The translations under genes were made by a program, and so were the position numbers. From CAZXYS01 sp964645005 (lineage in GTDB: Bacteria > Bacteroidota > Ignavibacteria > Kapaibacteriales > UBA2268): 64,000 nt of DNA. The stretch's first letter is position 1. Every line of letters begins with the position of its first letter. The DNA is taken from assembly GCA_964645005.1 (NCBI GenBank), contig CAZXYS010000011.1, positions 41,407 through 105,406 of the forward strand, read 5' to 3'. This document shows positions 53,107 to 61,424 of this stretch, one piece after another. The notes under the pieces are model-generated. The model worked only from the letters and a program-made list of their open reading frames with translations. It made no database searches and had not been told where the DNA came from.

Positions 53107-54425
53107 TCGAAGTTATAATCCTTACCAATTTTTGAAAATTCTTCTATCAAATTCATTTTTTCATTCTGATCTTTTGCGTTTCTGATTTTCTTTTTCAGTT
53201 CGACGAATCTGTCCCACATTTCCAATCCTTTGCTGCCCAGAATGTTCCGTACACCGAAATCATTTTTTAGAATATCGTTCGGGTCGTCGCCTTCGGGACT
53301 GTTCCCTCTTGCGGCGTAAACAGAGCCGTCTTTGTCAAATTCGAGAATAATTCTCTCAGCCGGATCGAACTGCGCGGAAATGATAGGATTTTGGGTAGCT
53401 ACAAAAAATTGTGTGTTATGGATCACGCTTTGATAAATATCAATCAGATCATAGAGGAAATCAGGGAACAGGCTGTTTTCAGGCTCATCGATCAACAGGA
53501 ATCCATTCTCAACTTTGGTATTGAAATACAGTGAAAAGATGTGCCCGAGGCGGAAGAGATAATTCCGAATGCCGGTCGAGAGCATGTTGTAATCAATATA
53601 CTGTCCGTTATTTTTCAATTTAATGTATGCTTCCAAATTATCATTCAACTGCACGGGATTTTTAGCATTCTCATAATCGAATTCGAGAAAGGCTTTCTCA
53701 AGAATTCTATTCCATAATCCGGCTAATTCATGTAGTATCTCAGGATTCTTTTTGTTGAATTCCTTTCTTACCTCTTTGACGGTTTTGTTCTGATTCTCAG
53801 GTTTATTCTCAAAATCCCGAAAATCATTTTCGCGTTTTTTGATGTGATAAATGAGATTTTTCCAGAATTCGCTTACAGTGTCATTTGAGACAGTATGATG
53901 GAAAGGAAAACTTTTGAATAATTGTAAGGCATCGTTTACTGTCGTTGGTGGAGCTTTTTGAAATCTTGCTTTTTTATTGGAATCCGATTCAGGGGGTGAA
54001 TATATGCAAAGTAAATTGGGATAATTGTGAATCGATTGAAAGTACTTCAGAGCATTTTTATCATTATTCTTTTTAAATAAATTTGAATTTAAAAAAACAT
54101 ATTCTTGTTTTAATTTATTCGTCCAATCAGGATGATTTTCAACATCTTTACTAAGAAAAAAAAATTCATCGCCAGTTGCAATGAGATAATTTGATAAGTT
54201 TTCAAATTTGATTTCAGCAACAATTTGATCAAGTCTATTAAGCTTATCAGATATGATTGAATCGACCAAATACAACAAATTCGACTTCCCTACCCCATTT
54301 CTGCCGATAAAGCATACTTTCTCCAGGGGCTGACCGGCTTTTTCGTGTCCCTTGGGATAAGTCAGATCTAAAGTGAAATCCTTAAACTGCCTGAATTCCG
54401 GGATTATTATTTTTGTTATTTTCAT
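53103..54425 (-). CDS. AAA/SMC-like ATPase, PtuA-like (Septu-type defence)
   Basis: 440 aa from the ATG at 54425 (MKITKIIIPEFRQFKDF), the natural start of this ATPase group; a longer frame to 54518 has an unrelated leader. Walker A is GRNGVGKSN at 41-49; the middle is an insert without a long coiled coil; the ABC-signature-like LSTGIRNYLF and Walker B GFLLIDEPENSLFP follow, then the His-switch region FFVATQNPII and the C-terminal DDPNDILKNDFGVRNI. This matches overcoming-lysogenisation/PtuA-type ATPases of the AAA_15/AAA_21 kind. It pairs with the HNH gene. No reverse transcriptase or msr locus is next to it, so a retron type is unlikely. Confidence 0.72.
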   Translation of the reverse strand: MKITKIIIPEFRQFKDFTLDLTYPKGHEKAGQPLEKVCFIGRNGVGKSNLLYLVDSIISDKLNRLDQIVAEIKFENLSNYLIATGDEFFFLSKDVENHPDWTNKLKQEYVFLNSNLFKKNNDKNALKYFQSIHNYPNLLCIYSPPESDSNKKARFQKAPPTTVNDALQLFKSFPFHHTVSNDTVSEFWKNLIYHIKKRENDFRDFENKPENQNKTVKEVRKEFNKKNPEILHELAGLWNRILEKAFLEFDYENAKNPVQLNDNLEAYIKLKNNGQYIDYNMLSTGIRNYLFRLGHIFSLYFNTKVENGFLLIDEPENSLFPDFLYDLIDIYQSVIHNTQFFVATQNPIISAQFDPAERIILEFDKDGSVYAARGNSPEGDDPNDILKNDFGVRNILGSKGLEMWDRFVELKKKIRNAKDQNEKMNLIEEFSKIGKDYNFD

Positions 54426-54523
54426 AGATTCGTAGGTAATTCTTTTATTTTTTATTATTTCAAAAATAAACGAAAAATATCTCATAATCAATATAAAGTT
54501 TTTCGGAGGTTGACCCAAAAGTC

Positions 54524-54608
54524 GTTTTTGTCTATGCTACGACTCTGCTCAGGATAACAAAAACAAGTGGTCATGGGGGCGTCATAGTGAGCGGAGTTGA
54601 AATATGAC
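54524..54608. repeat. Two REP-like palindromes in opposite orientation
   Basis: GTTTTTGT…ACAAAAAC (54524-54564), holding CGACTCTGCTCAGGAT, and GTCATA…TATGAC (54581-54608), holding TGAGCGGAGTTGA. Both resemble the widespread 'GTCATCCTGAGC…AGTCGAA…ATGAC' repeat. The 54426-54717 spacer contains nothing else recognisable. Confidence 0.55.
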
Positions 54609-54717
54609 ACTATTCTTGCTCTTATAAAAAAACCGGATAGATTAGTAAAAAAATAAAATCCAAATTGCTGCTATCTGTTTATTATAATATAAGTATTTAT
54701 CAGAATTAATCATTTTA

Positions 54718-55779
54718 ATGGCAGAACTGTTACAGGACATACTATCAATTTTCAATGTTTCAATTGAATTAAATATCCTGATATTTATTCTATCTGCTGC
54801 TGCCATTGCATTTTTCGGAAGAAAACTGGCTGCTTTTGCCGATCTTCTCGCTGACCGTACCGGCTTAGGTGAAGCATTCACCGGAATGATCCTGCTTGGA
54901 ATGGTTACATCGCTTCCCGGCATAGCCGCTTCAGTAAGCGCAGCATTGAGTGGTTATGCGGCACTGGCTGTCAGTAACGCTGTCGGTGGAATAGCAGTGC
55001 AGACAACATTTCTTGCCATAAGTGATCTGGTCTATCCAAAAGCTAATCTTGAACATGCTTCGGCATCAGCAACTAATATGACTCAGGCTGCTGTGCTTAT
55101 CTTTTTATTGTCATTTGTTCTTTTAATAATGACAGGACCGGAAATTACAGTGGGTACTATACATCCGGGCACCCCTGTGATATTGCTAATAGCGGCATTC
55201 GGCTATTGGATCGTATATAAAACGAGCGAACACCCCATGTGGCAGCCACGTCACACAGCCGAAACGGTCAGAGATGTTCCCGACCCGAAAGCCTATAAAA
55301 TCAAGCTCTCGAAACTCATCGGAGGTTTCTCAATATCAGCAGTGATAGTATTGATCAGCGGTGCCATAGTAGCTTATACAGCGGGGAATATTTCCTCGCA
55401 GGCTGGGATTTCCCAGACAATAATGGGCGGACTGTTTACGGCTGCGGCTACCTCACTTCCCGAGTTGATAACAACGATAGCTGCAGTTCGCAGGGGAGCT
55501 CTCACACTTGCCGTTAGCGACATTATCGGAGGCAATATATTTGATATAATTTTTTTCTGTGTTGCTGATATTGCTTTCATCGGGGGATCATTATATCACG
55601 CGGCTGGTGTAGGACTCAAGGAGATATTCTTTACGGGGCTGACGATATTTATGAGCGCAATACTACTGATTGGTTTACTATATCGCCAGCGTCACGGAAT
55701 TGCTAATATAGGCTTCGAAAGTGTGGCAATTCTGATAATTTACATCTTAGGACTTGCGACGATTTCATTATTTATGTAA
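54718..55779 (+). CDS. CaCA-family cation antiporter with an altered alpha-1 repeat
   Basis: 353 aa, about ten membrane spans. The two inverted alpha-repeats of Na+/Ca2+ exchangers are clear: alpha-1 GEAFTGMILLGMVTSLPGIAAS (51-72) and alpha-2 SQTIMGGLFTAAATSLPELITTIAAVRRG (~232-260), the latter followed by SDIIGGNIFDI. Alpha-2 keeps the ion-binding Glu249 (TSLPEL), but alpha-1 has Gly68 (TSLPGI) at the matching position. In known exchangers both Glu residues bind Ca2+, so ion specificity here is probably different. A loop after span 5 (HPMWQPRHTAETVRD) faces the cytoplasm. Confidence 0.88.
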   Translation: MAELLQDILSIFNVSIELNILIFILSAAAIAFFGRKLAAFADLLADRTGLGEAFTGMILLGMVTSLPGIAASVSAALSGYAALAVSNAVGGIAVQTTFLAISDLVYPKANLEHASASATNMTQAAVLIFLLSFVLLIMTGPEITVGTIHPGTPVILLIAAFGYWIVYKTSEHPMWQPRHTAETVRDVPDPKAYKIKLSKLIGGFSISAVIVLISGAIVAYTAGNISSQAGISQTIMGGLFTAAATSLPELITTIAAVRRGALTLAVSDIIGGNIFDIIFFCVADIAFIGGSLYHAAGVGLKEIFFTGLTIFMSAILLIGLLYRQRHGIANIGFESVAILIIYILGLATISLFM

Positions 55780-55786
55780 AATCGTC

Positions 55787-56347
55787 CTAATTACTTTTCT
55801 TATAAACTATTGCCTTTTCTACCTTATCTGCTGTTTCTTTATCAACAAGCTTTTCAATAAGATTGAGTGAAAATTCGATGGCTGTTCCGGCGCCGCGGCT
55901 GGTGACAATCATACCAGTGTCCACAACGCTGTCCTGCTTGTATTTATAGTTGTTAAACTGATCCATGACGCCCGGATGACTTGTCACACCCTGCCCCTTG
56001 TTCAGTATCCTGTGTTTGCTAAGAATAGTCGGAGCTGCACAAATAGCGCCTATCATCTTGTTATTCTCTTTTTGATTTTCTAGGATTTTCTTCAGCTTGG
56101 TGTTTTCAGTTAGATTTTTAGTACCTTCGTTGCCACCCGGAAGCACAATAGCATCATAATCATCATTTTCGTCAATTTGATCGAAAAGGACATCCGGGAT
56201 AATTTTAACCATTCTGGAGCAGGTTATTGTATCATTATCGCCTGCAGCCACTACTTCTAAGCCAGCACGCCGCAGCATATCAATGATAATTACTGCTTCC
56301 ATTTCTTCGGTGCCCGTAGACACAGGTACGAGAACTCTTTTAGCCAT
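55787..56347 (-). CDS. DJ-1/PfpI-family protein
   Basis: 186 aa, the size of YajL/DJ-1. Fold signatures are VLVPVSTGTEEMEAVIIIDMLRRAGLEV (conserved Glu), DAIVLPGGNEGTKNL, and the nucleophile-elbow IGAICAAPTIL with the reactive Cys at ~103, then GVTSHPGV and DTGMIVTSRGAGTAIEFSLNLIE. The family includes chaperone, deglycase-like and redox-sensing proteins; the exact activity cannot be told. It is convergent with the antiporter (7 bp between stops). Confidence 0.9.
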   Translation of the reverse strand: MAKRVLVPVSTGTEEMEAVIIIDMLRRAGLEVVAAGDNDTITCSRMVKIIPDVLFDQIDENDDYDAIVLPGGNEGTKNLTENTKLKKILENQKENNKMIGAICAAPTILSKHRILNKGQGVTSHPGVMDQFNNYKYKQDSVVDTGMIVTSRGAGTAIEFSLNLIEKLVDKETADKVEKAIVYKKSN

Positions 56348-56428
56348 ATTCTCACCTTTATTATTATAATTATTTTTTCTTTTTTATAATTTTGAAAATC
56401 ATAATATTTCCATATTTGAAATTTGTTT

Positions 56429-56462
56429 TTGAAACGAAATTTACTATATGGTATTATATTTG
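56429..56462 (+). promoter_or_regulatory. Candidate promoter of the TPR gene at 56569
   Basis: TTG (56429-56431) and TATATTTG (56455-56462), 23 bp apart, at the upper limit of Bacteroidota promoter spacing. It would give a leader of about 100 bases. Confidence 0.4.
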
Positions 56463-56568
56463 CAATATTTGAAAAAATAATTGCGTATTTTAGAAATATA
56501 AAGTTATTGTTCAATTATTGGTTCGTCTCGTTAATACTAACTTAATATAAATTATTAGCAAAAGAATA

Positions 56569-57882
56569 ATGGCTGAAGAAGCAACTACAAAATCATCAGA
56601 AGAATGGATGAATTTAGGCGATGATGCCTATGAAGCTGAGGATTATAATTTGGCTGTCGATTGCTATACCAATGCGATACAGGTAAATCCACGTTCACCA
56701 TTTGCTTACTTCAAGCGGGGCAACGCTTTGCTTGAATCACGTGCGTACAAAGAAGCTGTTCAGGACTATAATAATGCCATTACGCTGAATCCCGAGTTTT
56801 CTTTTGCTTACTTCAAGCGGGGAAGTGCCTATATTGAAATGAAGCATTACAACCTGGCTTTGAAAGATATGGATTCCGCCATACAGCGCAATCCGGATTT
56901 CTCATTCGCTTATTTTAAAAGAGGAGTGGCTTTTCAGGCAATTGGCGAATATGAAACTGCCATCGACAATTTCAATAAATGTCTTGAATTAAATCCCTCA
57001 TACAAAAAAGCTTACCTCCACAGAGCTAATATTCTCTTTAATCAAAGAAAATATGATGACTGCCTCATTGATTTTACACGCTATATACAATATGAACCAA
57101 AAGATGACAAGGCATATATCTCCCGGGGCATTGCCCTTGGAAACATGGGTAAATTGAAACAAGCCCTGTTCGATTTTTCCAAAGCAGTAGAAATTAATCC
57201 CGATTCGATTTTAGCTCATAATTACCGAGGCTTGGTTTATTCGAAATTGAAAATGCACTCCAAGGCTGTTGAGGATTTCAACGCTGTCATTCAGTTTGAT
57301 CCGAAGATCACGGAAGCATATAACAACAGGGCAGTAGCTTATCTCGCTCTCAAAGAGTATGAGAAAGCAATACAGGATTATGAAATGGCAATAGAAATGC
57401 AGCCCCAAAAGGCTAAACTATATTATAATAGAGGCAATGCTTATCAGCATATCAGAAAGTACCCGGAAGCCATTTTTGATTATGACAGCGCGCTAAAAAT
57501 TGATCCGGAGATGGTGGAGGGGTACACAGGGCGTGGAAATGCCAAAGCCGCACTGAAGCAATACCGCGATGCCGTGATCGACTTCAGCAAGGCTATAGCA
57601 TTGAATCCAAAGCATTACCAGGCTTACGTAGGCAGGGGGAATGTATTCATGAGTATGGAGCACTATGGTAAGGCTGCCGAGGATTTCACACTTGCAATCG
57701 AGATCAAGCCCGAGTACCCTCTCGCTTACCTTAATCGGGCAATTTGCTTTAAAAATCAACAGCAGGCTTATTCAGCCTCCAAAGATTTCAATGAATTTCT
57801 TCGCCTGTACAATCGTGATGACAAATTCGCCGATAAAGTCCGCAACTGGATAAAGAGACTGGGATATGATTATGAATACTGA
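56569..57882 (+). CDS. Cytoplasmic tetratricopeptide-repeat protein
   Basis: 437 aa, no signal peptide. About twelve consecutive 34-residue TPRs fill the protein; several share the unit 'A.DDY..AI.L.P..S.AYFKRG', e.g. AVDCYTNAIQVNPRSPFAYFKRGN, AVQDYNNAITLNPEFSFAYFKRGS and ALKDMDSAIQRNPDFSFAYFKRGV, so they arose by recent internal duplication. It is a protein-protein scaffold with unknown partners. Two response-regulator genes follow on the same strand beyond a 332-bp spacer. Confidence 0.9.
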   Translation: MAEEATTKSSEEWMNLGDDAYEAEDYNLAVDCYTNAIQVNPRSPFAYFKRGNALLESRAYKEAVQDYNNAITLNPEFSFAYFKRGSAYIEMKHYNLALKDMDSAIQRNPDFSFAYFKRGVAFQAIGEYETAIDNFNKCLELNPSYKKAYLHRANILFNQRKYDDCLIDFTRYIQYEPKDDKAYISRGIALGNMGKLKQALFDFSKAVEINPDSILAHNYRGLVYSKLKMHSKAVEDFNAVIQFDPKITEAYNNRAVAYLALKEYEKAIQDYEMAIEMQPQKAKLYYNRGNAYQHIRKYPEAIFDYDSALKIDPEMVEGYTGRGNAKAALKQYRDAVIDFSKAIALNPKHYQAYVGRGNVFMSMEHYGKAAEDFTLAIEIKPEYPLAYLNRAICFKNQQQAYSASKDFNEFLRLYNRDDKFADKVRNWIKRLGYDYEY

Positions 57883-58214
57883 TATATAAATTAACTTCCC
57901 TTAGTTTAAAAATTTATCAAATCAATTGCTTAAAAATATTCATCAGAGCTTGCTCTACAATCGGTATTATTAGTTGAAGGTAACTTCAGGAATATGAGAT
58001 TAATCAAAGTGTATTATTGTTTTCGGGGAAAATATAAATTATGTATACTTTCTCCTCATAATTAAAATTTGTCAAATATATATGATTTATTTATATTTAG
58101 ATAGATATCTACTATAGATTGATATAAAATTTAATATTATTCTTAGAAAACTTTTAATTAATAAAAATAAAATTATATATTTGTATCATACCTTGATTAA
58201 TTATAAAGACAAAT
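57883..58214. other. Intergenic region before the response regulators
   Basis: 332 bp, very AT-rich. TATATTTG at 58176-58183 fits a -7 box for the response regulator, without a clear TTG upstream. Nothing else is recognised. Confidence 0.35.
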
Positions 58215-58853
58215 ATGATTAGAATCCTCATAGCAGATGACCATATCTATATCCGAGAGGGTATTAAAAAGATCATTAACAATGAAATGGATATGCAAAT
58301 AGTTGGAGAAGCTCAAACAGCATCGGAAACTTTATATTTCTTGAGTAAAAACAAATGCGATATTGTAATACTTGATTTGAGTTTACCCGATAGAAGCGGT
58401 TTGGAAATTTTAAAAGATATTAAAGAAAACTACCCGGATGTAAAAGTTATGATACTGAGTGTTCATTCCGAAAAATTATACGCTATAAGAGCTTTTAAAG
58501 GAGGAGCGTCCGGTTATCTGACCAAAGAAAGCCCGCCTGAAGAATTAACCAATGCTTTAAGAAAACTTGCTGATGGAAGAAAATATATTACTGAAGCTTT
58601 TGCAGAGGTAATCGCTCAAAATATTAACAGCGACAAAGATAAAAAAACACATGAATTACTCTCGGACAGAGAATTCCAAATATTCAGATTAATTGCTTTA
58701 GGTAAGCCAATAAAAGAAATTGCCAACGAGTTGAATTTAAGCCAGAGTACTATTAATACATACAGGCTGCGTATCTTTGACAAAATGAACATGAAGTCCA
58801 ATATTGAATTGATTTATTATGCCATCAGAAATGAACTCATTAACAAAACATAA
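58215..58853 (+). CDS. LuxR/NarL-family response regulator
   Basis: 212 aa. Complete receiver: Asp8/Asp9 (IADDH), phosphoacceptor Asp54 (VILDLSLPDRSG) and Lys in YLTKESP. LuxR HTH at ~148-205: LLSDREFQIFRLIALGKPIKEIANELNLSQSTINTYRLRIFDKMNM. Orphan, with no kinase nearby. Closer to ordinary NarL proteins than the pair at 19251/20073. Confidence 0.92.
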   Translation: MIRILIADDHIYIREGIKKIINNEMDMQIVGEAQTASETLYFLSKNKCDIVILDLSLPDRSGLEILKDIKENYPDVKVMILSVHSEKLYAIRAFKGGASGYLTKESPPEELTNALRKLADGRKYITEAFAEVIAQNINSDKDKKTHELLSDREFQIFRLIALGKPIKEIANELNLSQSTINTYRLRIFDKMNMKSNIELIYYAIRNELINKT

Positions 58854-58997
58854 TATTTGTATTCATATTATATATCAATATTAAATCTCAAATATTGTCG
58901 TAAATATTTTGACATAAATTTAGCTAAAAATGCGATTTATTTAAAATAAACTTATTGGTATTTTATAAATAAATTTCGAACAAGTAAGAAATTCATT

Positions 58998-59384
58998 ATG
59001 AAGATATTGATAGCAGATGATTCCGATTTTATCAGGGCTAATTTAATTAAATTATTGCATTCGATGGAAGGTACGGCAGATATTTTCGAAGCTGAGAATG
59101 TTCATATGGCAATTCAACAATTAAAAGACATAAAGCCCGATATATTAATTCTTGATATTCGTATGCCCGGGGGCAACGGTTTCGACGTACTCAATACGGC
59201 AAAGAGCGAAAATTTGGCAGATAAAATTATTATGCTGACTAATTACAATTATGAACATTATAAAAAGAAAGGTCTTGATGGTGGAGCTGACTATTTCTTT
59301 GATAAATCAACCGAATTCGAGAAAATTATTGAAGTACTGGAATATTATTTCGAAAATCCCGGTTTAGATCCTGAAGAAATATGA
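58998..59384 (+). CDS. Single-domain (CheY-like) response regulator
   Basis: 128 aa: receiver only. Acidic pair Asp7/Asp8 (IADDSDF), phosphoacceptor Asp53 (LILDIRMPGGNG), Thr in MLTNYN and Lys in YFFDKSTE. No output domain, so it must act by binding a partner, either in a phosphorelay or in motility-type signalling. It follows the NarL-type gene by 144 bp and may form a signalling pair with it. Confidence 0.9.
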   Translation: MKILIADDSDFIRANLIKLLHSMEGTADIFEAENVHMAIQQLKDIKPDILILDIRMPGGNGFDVLNTAKSENLADKIIMLTNYNYEHYKKKGLDGGADYFFDKSTEFEKIIEVLEYYFENPGLDPEEI

Positions 59385-59462
59385 CATTCAGCGCCAATTT
59401 TAACAAGATGTTATTTAAAGAAAGAAAAAACGAATTTAATACATCAAATCAGGGCAGGCACC

Positions 59463-60104
59463 CTATTCAATTCTCCTTAACACAGCTCTTGCAGGGGCGC
59501 CATCTCCATTTTCGATCTTCAACGGAAGACAAACCATTTCATATTCTCCGGGTTCTACACCAGCAAGATGAATTCCTTCAATTATCCAGATGCCTGCACC
59601 CAGCAGAGCTGTATGTATCTGCACTTCATCAATTTTATATCCGCTTACTGAAAGATAATCTACTCCTACAGTCTGTACTCCCAGCTCTGCAAGGTATTCC
59701 GCAGCTTCATGGGAAATATAGACAAATTTCGTTTTAAATGGCTCATTATACCACTTATTTTCCGAATTTTTAGTTTTGAAAAGAATCCGCTCTCCTGCTC
59801 TAATATTATGCTTTTCCAGTTCATCAGGTTTAATTGATTCAGGATCATTAATTTGGAGCACCCGCGTTCTTCCGATAGTGGCAGTCGGGGGCATTTTGTC
59901 AATTCCGATACCGCTGTCTATAAAGTGATTGGGCGAATCCATGTGAGTGCCTGTATGTACGCTCATATCTATCTTTTTAAGATTTATTTTATCTCCCTTT
60001 TTAGTATCCATCACTTGTTCAATTTCAACGTCCTGGTCTCCGGGCCAGTGCACCATACCGCTTCTTAGCGGAACAGAAACATCTATCCATTCGGAATTTT
60101 TCAT
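59463..60104 (-). CDS. Cyclase-family (kynurenine-formamidase-like) hydrolase
   Basis: 213 aa. The metal-binding signature HTGTHMDSPNHF lies at about 50-61, preceded by the N-terminal 'IDVSVPLRSGMVHWPGD' typical of the family. GVDYLSV and HTALLGAGIWIIEGIHLAGVEPGEYEMVCLPLKIENGDGAPARAVL close the fold. Members hydrolyse N-formylkynurenine or related cyclic amides and esters. No tryptophan-catabolism gene is nearby, so the substrate is open. It is convergent with the CheY-like gene. Confidence 0.9.
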   Translation of the reverse strand: MKNSEWIDVSVPLRSGMVHWPGDQDVEIEQVMDTKKGDKINLKKIDMSVHTGTHMDSPNHFIDSGIGIDKMPPTATIGRTRVLQINDPESIKPDELEKHNIRAGERILFKTKNSENKWYNEPFKTKFVYISHEAAEYLAELGVQTVGVDYLSVSGYKIDEVQIHTALLGAGIWIIEGIHLAGVEPGEYEMVCLPLKIENGDGAPARAVLRRIE

Positions 60105-60169
60105 AAACCAATCTTTCTTTGTTAATTATTCTCAAATAAAAAAAATCTATATAAGAGCAAAATTGCTAA

Positions 60170-61111
60170 TCAATCATCATCTGTTGTTAACTCTCTTTGA
60201 GGCATCTCTTCATTGACTTTCCATACTTCCCAGTAATTAGCCAGCTTACGTCCAACACACTTTGAATTTTCAGCATACATTCTCCTGCCGAATTTATGTG
60301 CAGATTTTCGCAATTCAGATTGTCTGCTGACAATAAGTTCGGATAGCTCTCCTAATATTTCCCTGCCGCCAAATTCATCGGGGTATTCTTCGATAGTTTG
60401 CTTTAAAATTCCAAGATCATGATCATCGCCCAGATAATCCGACAGAAGATGAGCATCATCCCTGAGTGTAGTCATCATCTCGGACCATATAGGGAGCAGC
60501 AGCCTGAGGTGATACCAGTGATACTTAACTCTCTTTCTCCACTCATGAAAATTTTCCAATGCAGGTTTCTCATAAGCCAAAGTCATAGCTTTCTGCCCGC
60601 GCATATAAGTTTTTGACACACCCAACGCAATGGCATCGGAACTATCTGCCATAAGTTTCCAATTAATAACTCTCTCCCGACCGATAAGCATACTTTTCTT
60701 AAATTGCTGTAGAAGAAATTTTATTCTGCTTTCTTCTTCGGCAACTTTTCTGCGCCGCACTACTAAGGCATTCAAAACCTGCTCAAATCTACCGGTATCA
60801 ATTTCATTCTCGAACCTTTGCATCAATTTTTCGAAGGTTTCAATAATTGACTGCGAATCTCTGACGAACGAAAGCTGATTAGCATTATCCCTGAACCAGG
60901 CATTTTCCTCTCGATAAGTATGTTCGAAGCAGGGGCGCACAAGCCTGATCAGACCGCGTATCTTCTTACAGTTTTTCCTGACTTCATGGACAGTTACGTG
61001 GTCATCTATTTCCGGATCGTTTATCTCATCAATAGCATCATCGATCTGCTCCCGGGCGATACGTCTCAGCCCTTCCTGAACAGTTTCATTATGCCTGTAT
61101 TCATAGCCCAT
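60170..61111 (-). CDS. CHAD-domain protein
   Basis: 313 aa from the ATG at 61111 (MGYEYRHNETVQEGLRRIAREQI), the usual opening of CHAD proteins; the frame runs on to an ATG at 61153. Helical protein with conserved His/Lys/Arg: VHEVRKNCKKIRGLIRLVRP (first repeat) and FHEWRKRVKYHWYHLRLLLPIW … LSDYLGDDHDLGIL (second repeat). CHAD domains bind polyphosphate; the basic pockets agree. No polyphosphate kinase gene is next to it. Confidence 0.9.
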   Translation of the reverse strand: MGYEYRHNETVQEGLRRIAREQIDDAIDEINDPEIDDHVTVHEVRKNCKKIRGLIRLVRPCFEHTYREENAWFRDNANQLSFVRDSQSIIETFEKLMQRFENEIDTGRFEQVLNALVVRRRKVAEEESRIKFLLQQFKKSMLIGRERVINWKLMADSSDAIALGVSKTYMRGQKAMTLAYEKPALENFHEWRKRVKYHWYHLRLLLPIWSEMMTTLRDDAHLLSDYLGDDHDLGILKQTIEEYPDEFGGREILGELSELIVSRQSELRKSAHKFGRRMYAENSKCVGRKLANYWEVWKVNEEMPQRELTTDDD

Positions 61112-61258
61112 TATTCTGCCGGGTTTATACCAAATTTTTCTTAAACATTTCAATTAAAGCTATAAGATAATAATAAAATTTTTATTAAAAAAAGGAAAGT
61201 ACCGGCAGAAATAAGAAATATATTTGGTAAAAATGGCAGGGATTATTATTTTTGCAGT

Positions 61259-61332
61259 GCTTCCTTAGCTCAGTTGGCTAGAGCAACGGACTCTTAATCC
61301 GTGGGTCGGGGGTTCGAGTCCCCCAGGGAGTA
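61259..61332 (+). tRNA. tRNA-Lys (anticodon CTT)
   Basis: 74 nt fold by eye: acceptor GCTTCCT/AGGGAGT (two G-U pairs), D-stem GCTC/GAGC, anticodon stem ACGGA/TCCGT with loop CTCTTAA (anticodon CTT, reads AAG), variable loop GGGTC, T-stem GGGGG/CCCCC with TTCGAGT, discriminator A. The CCA end is not encoded. Confidence 0.95.
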
Positions 61333-61424
61333 CTGGATAATATACTTGTTTACCGTATTCAACATCAAATACCAACTTTTAATGTTTTTCCCAAAATTAA
61401 TAATTGGAATTTCACTTAAATTGC

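Noticed and set aside
52522..54425. Retron interpretation of the ATPase/HNH pair
   Set aside because: No reverse transcriptase gene is adjacent; 54426-54717 holds only REP-like repeats.
59381..59737. 118-codon plus-strand frame after the CheY-like gene
   Set aside because: Mostly antisense to the cyclase gene, which has a clear metal-binding motif.
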